From assembly GCA_010094045.1 (NCBI GenBank), contig ML986879.1, positions 1 to 37,915 on the forward strand: a stretch of 37,915 nucleotides of DNA. Direction: 5' to 3'. Below the pieces are notes generated by a model. It saw only the letters and a list, made by a program, of their open reading frames with translations, searched no databases and was not told where the DNA came from. The stretch's first letter is position 1, and each line of letters opens with the position of its first letter. Made by a program: the position numbers and the translations under genes. This DNA is from Lojkania enalia (lineage: Eukaryota > Ascomycota > Dothideomycetes > Pleosporales). Positions 34,301 through 37,915 of this stretch are shown here, one piece after another.

Positions 34301-36179
34301 ATTCGTAGGTATAAGTAGATATACTAATTAACTAGAGTTTAGATTTAGTCCTAAAAACCTTTAATAGTAATTTTAAAGGGTAAACGCTATATTAATATAT
34401 ATAGAGCTTAGAAGAGTAATCTAACTATTATAGAATTAAGAAATAGGAAGCCTTAGGCGTTTATATTAACAAGGGCGTTTAGTTATATACTAACGCCTTT
34501 TAAATATAGAATAGTAGGAATTTAGAAGTATTTTTCTCTAAATAAATATAATAAATCGATGTTTAATAAGTTATACTTACTTAAGCTTAGGACGGAGAGT
34601 TTTCCTAGACGTTTCTATTTCCCACCTAAGAACTATTTAGGTAGTACTTATTTACGTCTAAAAACTCTTCTTCCTTAATCTCCTCTTATTTAACCTCTAT
34701 TTCTTATATTCTAAAGACTATATATTCGTTTATAAAGTATTCTAGTTTACTATAATTATAGTAATTACTTAAAGTTGTATACCTTTTAGATGCGGGAGTT
34801 TTACTAGGTTATTAGAGAGCGATTATAGTAGAATAAGGTATTAATACTAGGGTGGATTAGGGTAGTATTAGATTATAGGTTACCTTAGATAAACTTTTAG
34901 AAGCCTTCCAGTACTAATCTAAATTTATTTTAGCTGCAACTTATAGGCTAATAGTTTATTCTAGAAGGTTAGAAATACTTCTCTTTTCTATATCGTAGGC
35001 TGTTAAGTAGGTAACTATAGCGTTAAAGGAGCCTTTCTATATAAGCTTAAAGCTAAAGTTTAGTATCTTTAGGCTGGAGAGAATCTTATCCTATAGGTAG
35101 AAGAACTATTTAGATTAGGATACGGATCCCCTAATAGTTATACTAATAAAGCGAGCTTTAAAAGTTGGGAATACTTCTCTCTTATTTATCCTTAGGACTT
35201 AAAACGCCTATTACGCCTCTATCTCTTTATTATCTATAATAAAATATAATTGTAGAAGTAAAATTATTTCTTTAGCATTCTTAAACTAATACTAGTCCGA
35301 TTCAGCTAGGTATTTTAGCTCTAGATACCCTTTTACAGTACTAGAGGTATATCTTTATACTAATACTATATATATATACTCTATCCGATAGTAATCTATA
35401 TTAATTTTAAGTCGGTCTAGAATTAAAACTTACTATTATTTAAATATAGGTTTATTACTATCTATAAAGCTTTTAATCTTAGGCGTGCGTTTAGTAAGAT
35501 AAGCTTAAAAGGGCTTAGAAGTAGCTAAAAGGTTTCTTACTAGGAGAGTCGTAAAAGTTTTCTAGTATATTATTAGTTCTAATTCGGTAGTTTATAGAGG
35601 TTAATTAAGACTAATAGTTCTCTATCGTGTTAAGTATATAACCTCCTCCTATAAAATTACAATTTATTCCTTAAGGGTTAATTTACTCTAATTTCCCTCT
35701 AAATTAGATAGGTTCTTTATTATAGGTTTTATAGAGAGGGGTCCGCCTATTATAGGGCCCCTTATAGGAGGTAACAGTTGTTCTACACGCGTAGACAGAA
35801 GCTTACTCTTACTACAACTTACGCGTATATTAGTTCTAGTACGGGAATTAGAAGGTAAATTATAGTTAGATATCGGCGGTTGCCTCTAATTCTAATAGGT
35901 TATTAGTAGTCTTCGAATTTCTACCTAGGCGTACTCTACACGGCTTTTCTAAAGGTAATTCTAATCGTAGGGGATAGGAAGTTCTAAACCTAAAAGCTTC
36001 GGTTAATAAAAGATCTCTAAAATCCTATCTAGATAACTAAATAATTTAATATAATAGTATATAAGTATTATAATCTAAACTAAATTAGGTATATCTTAGA
36101 CTTAGATATATTTAAATAAACAATCGATGTAATATTATTAAAGAGGCTGTTACTAGTAGTATTAAGTTCTTCTATATAA
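34301..36179 (-). pseudogene. outer gypsy gag and protease remnants
   Basis: Protease motif NALVNINA.GFLFLNS lies near 34445-34480 (DTGADG expected; Asp and Gly changed, one stop). A CCHC knuckle at about 34724-34763 reads YYNYSKLEYFINEY, with all four metal ligands replaced by Tyr. The rest, to the 5' LTR at 36180, is Gag and leader with dense stops. Confidence 0.65.
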
Positions 36180-36458
36180 TATAATAGTATAGGTAAGATA
36201 ATAGGTCTAAATACGGTATAAATCTACTTAGAGGTATATAGAAGTATATAGGGGATTAGGGACCTAGAAATTCTATTAATACCTATAAGCCTTGTACGAA
36301 AGAATATAGAAGAACTACTAAACTACTTATAAGGGAGTATATAACTATATATAGAAGGGAAAAGGAGTAGAACTAGGGGTAGGATAAGATAAGTAAAAAG
36401 CTTTGGGATAAGGTTATATATAAAGCTTTTCGTAGAACAATTTCTTTATATTATTACA
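36180..36458 (-). repeat. 5' LTR of the outer gypsy element (279 bp)
   Basis: Partner of 22289-22567. On the minus strand it begins TGTAATAATAT at 36458, keeping the canonical TG. Followed on the plus strand by the target duplication ATAAA. Confidence 0.88.
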
Positions 36459-37660
36459 ATAAAAGGTATTAGTATATATAGTCGAACTTCGAGCTTTAAT
36501 AGTACTATATCTAAATTAAATAGAACTAGGCTAGTACTTTAAAAGCTATCTAAGATATTACTCTTCGTAATTACTATATTAAAAGCTACTTTAAAGTAGG
36601 ATAAAAACTCGATTTTTATAATATAGTTAATATAACCGCGTATTAGCTGCTCGACTTAGCACCTATATATAGTCTTTAAAGGTGAGAAATAACCTATATC
36701 TAGTAGCTGCAGTAGATATAATAAATATAGAAGTATATAGAGAGTAATAATATTCTTTTTCTTATAGTACTACCTAAATTTAAGCGAGTTATAGCTCTTA
36801 TAGCTATTAAGAATTAGCAATTAATACATACTAATAGTATAATCTTTTATATATATGTTAAAGTATTTTAACTATTTAATACTAATATTATTTATCGTCT
36901 AGCTATTATTAGTAACCTATATAGCCTAGGTTAGTAGAATATTATCTTCTTTATATTATATAGAGAGGTAGTAGGTACCTATAAAAATAATAAAAGGTAG
37001 TATTATCTATCCTATCGTATTAATACTCTAGATAACTATAGTCTACTTATAATTATCTAGCTGGAGCTGCTTTAGTTAATTCCATTTCTTAGAGCTAGTA
37101 ACTACTACTTCTATCGATATTATATCTATTATAAAGCCTAATTTGTTAAAGTTATATATATCTTCGTTAATAATACTATACTTAGCCTTTATATTCTATA
37201 TAAGGTAGAACTAGCCTTCTATAATCTTAGAATCCTTATATTTAGCTTTTAAATAGTTGTACTTTTAATTAAATTTAACTTTAAGTTTAGGCGTACGTTT
37301 AATAAAGTTTTCTACCTAGTTCTTTCTAACTTAGCTAGCAGAGCGCGTAGCTAGCAGTAAATTAGCTATATTTTAAATAGTAGTAAACTATAGTAGAAAT
37401 CCTCTTATATCTAGATCTAGTATATACTAAATAATTACCTACTCTTTAGTCTTATTAAGCTTTATTAAATTAGGCCGGCAATCGCGTTATAAAGCTATTC
37501 CTCGCCTTTATATACTAAGTATACTTTAGGAGATATTATAGATTAATATAACGTGACGTATAGTTAGTATTATATCTTATTAAAGAGCTTAGAATATAAG
37601 CTATATTCTAGCTTCTTTCTAAATTAATTCTACAGTTATTAGTTGTAGTATAATACTATA
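36459..37660 (-). pseudogene. Fot1/pogo transposase, N-terminal and catalytic part, RIP-degraded
   Basis: Minus-strand frames give the whole catalytic region. HTH/CENP-B-like text (RRGIT, DCRPNL, VENFIKRTPKLKVKF) lies at about 37250-37550. DDE core: INEDIYNFNKLGF, with the first Asp now Asn (37145-37147); LLILNSYKSY, with the second Asp now Asn (36806-36808); and LLQLLDIGYFSPLK, with the third Asp retained (36698-36700). Second and third are 35 residues apart, the DD35D spacing of pogo/Fot1 enzymes. The frame runs into the outer LTR at 36458 and resumes at 22288. Two of three catalytic residues are lost and stops are frequent. Confidence 0.82.
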
Positions 37661-37671
37661 AAGTATAATTA

Positions 37672-37747
37672 TCGCGATTTTAGTAGAGTTTTAGTATTAT
37701 TATAAGAATTTTTAGCTAGTCTACTAAGCTATATTAGATATCGACGT
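37672..37747. repeat. right terminal inverted repeat of the Fot1/pogo-like element
   Basis: Starts TCGCGATTTTAGTAG and ends CGACGT; reverse complement matches 21695-21764, best over the inner 31-34 bp. The outer end is uncertain by a few bases. Confidence 0.6.
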
Positions 37748-37915
37748 ACGATATTATATATAATATTACGCCGGATATTATACTGGATATTAGCTAATAT
37801 ACCCCTTTTTCATATATATAAATATAGCCCGCTAGCTATCTTTAATTAACTAGTTTAGCTCCTTATCTCCCTCTCTAAGATAAGATTCGCCTCTTACTAT
37901 AAGTATTATAATCAG
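37748..37915. other. AT-rich flank beyond the Fot1-like element
   Basis: RIP-like sequence with a TATAAATA motif near 37820. It may belong to the element in which the Fot1-like transposon landed, but no coding or LTR boundary can be assigned. Confidence 0.3.

Larger units (their letters stand above)
22289..36458 (-). mobile_element. outer Ty3/gypsy LTR retrotransposon, minus strand, RIP-dead
   Basis: Two 279-bp LTRs (22289-22567 and 36180-36458) flanked by identical ATAAA at 22284-22288 and 36459-36463. Because the element reads leftward, the right LTR is its 5' LTR. A polypurine tract (minus strand AAGAAGGGGGG) abuts the left LTR. Gag, protease, RT, RNase H and integrase remnants are in normal order on the minus strand. 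Removing the inner element and one TSD leaves about 6694 bp, a normal gypsy length. It inserted in the Fot1-like transposase gene and was itself later split inside pol. Confidence 0.9.
21695..37747 (-). mobile_element. Fot1/pogo-type (Tc1/mariner superfamily) DNA transposon, split by a nested gypsy insertion
   Basis: Terminal inverted repeats lie at 21695-21764 and 37672-37747. Subtracting the nested 14170 bp and one 5-bp duplication leaves about 1.88 kb, close to Fot1-class elements. The two remaining pieces are 21695-22288 and 36459-37747, and both carry parts of one minus-strand transposase. Pogo-type elements insert at TA; a TA precedes 21695, but the right-hand TA is not clear, so outer ends may be off by a few bases. 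The element is RIP-mutated and dead. Confidence 0.8.

Noticed and set aside
20460..37915. AT-rich block as mitochondrial or centromeric DNA
   Set aside because: The block is explained by RIP-mutated nuclear transposons with identifiable LTRs, target duplications and coding remnants; no mitochondrial genes or satellite arrays are present.

Overview
The window looks like nuclear DNA of a filamentous ascomycete. The intact genes have short GT-AG introns of 46-88 nt with CTAAC/CTGAC-like branch sites. There is a fungal Zn(II)2Cys6 regulator. The right-hand half has the signature of repeat-induced point mutation (RIP): very AT-rich, CpA and TpG scarce, stops in every frame, and repeat copies that differ only by C/T and G/A transitions.

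Region 1 (1-20.4 kb) has ordinary base composition and sparse genes. I rebuilt four metabolic genes across introns: a classical short-chain dehydrogenase (minus, 101-1031), an NAD-dependent epimerase/dehydratase-type extended SDR (minus, 2358-3543), an alpha/beta-hydrolase (minus, 17075-18150) and a beta-lactamase/transesterase-family serine hydrolase (plus, 18898-20143). The last two diverge from a 747-bp spacer. Between the two pairs lie a Zn2Cys6 regulator shortened to its DNA-binding end (9221-9858), a decayed protein-kinase-fold gene (minus, 14401-15435), two diverged copies of an LTR-like repeat (5.26 and 6.78 kb) and long stretches with no supportable gene. The gene types resemble an eroded specialised-metabolism locus. 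No backbone synthase (PKS, NRPS, terpene cyclase) is visible, so that is inference.

Region 2 (20.5-37.9 kb) is a transposon graveyard that resolves into a nest. A Fot1/pogo-type DNA transposon (minus; terminal inverted repeats at 21695-21764 and 37672-37747; about 1.88 kb once the insert is removed) was interrupted by a Ty3/gypsy element (minus; 22289-36458; 279-bp LTRs; target duplication ATAAA; about 6.7 kb once its own insert is removed). That element was interrupted by a second Ty3/gypsy element (plus; 25303-32773; 539-bp LTRs; target duplication TTTAA/TTCAA) with gag, protease, RT, RNase H, integrase and a chromodomain-like tail. All are riddled with RIP-type stops and have lost catalytic residues. 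The Fot1-like element itself sits in another decayed sequence, headed by a much less mutated 402-bp LTR (20540-20941).

No rRNA, convincing tRNA or CRISPR array was found. The clearest noteworthy system is the ordered, RIP-killed three-layer nest abutting an intact hydrolase gene. I saw no clearly new biochemical system.
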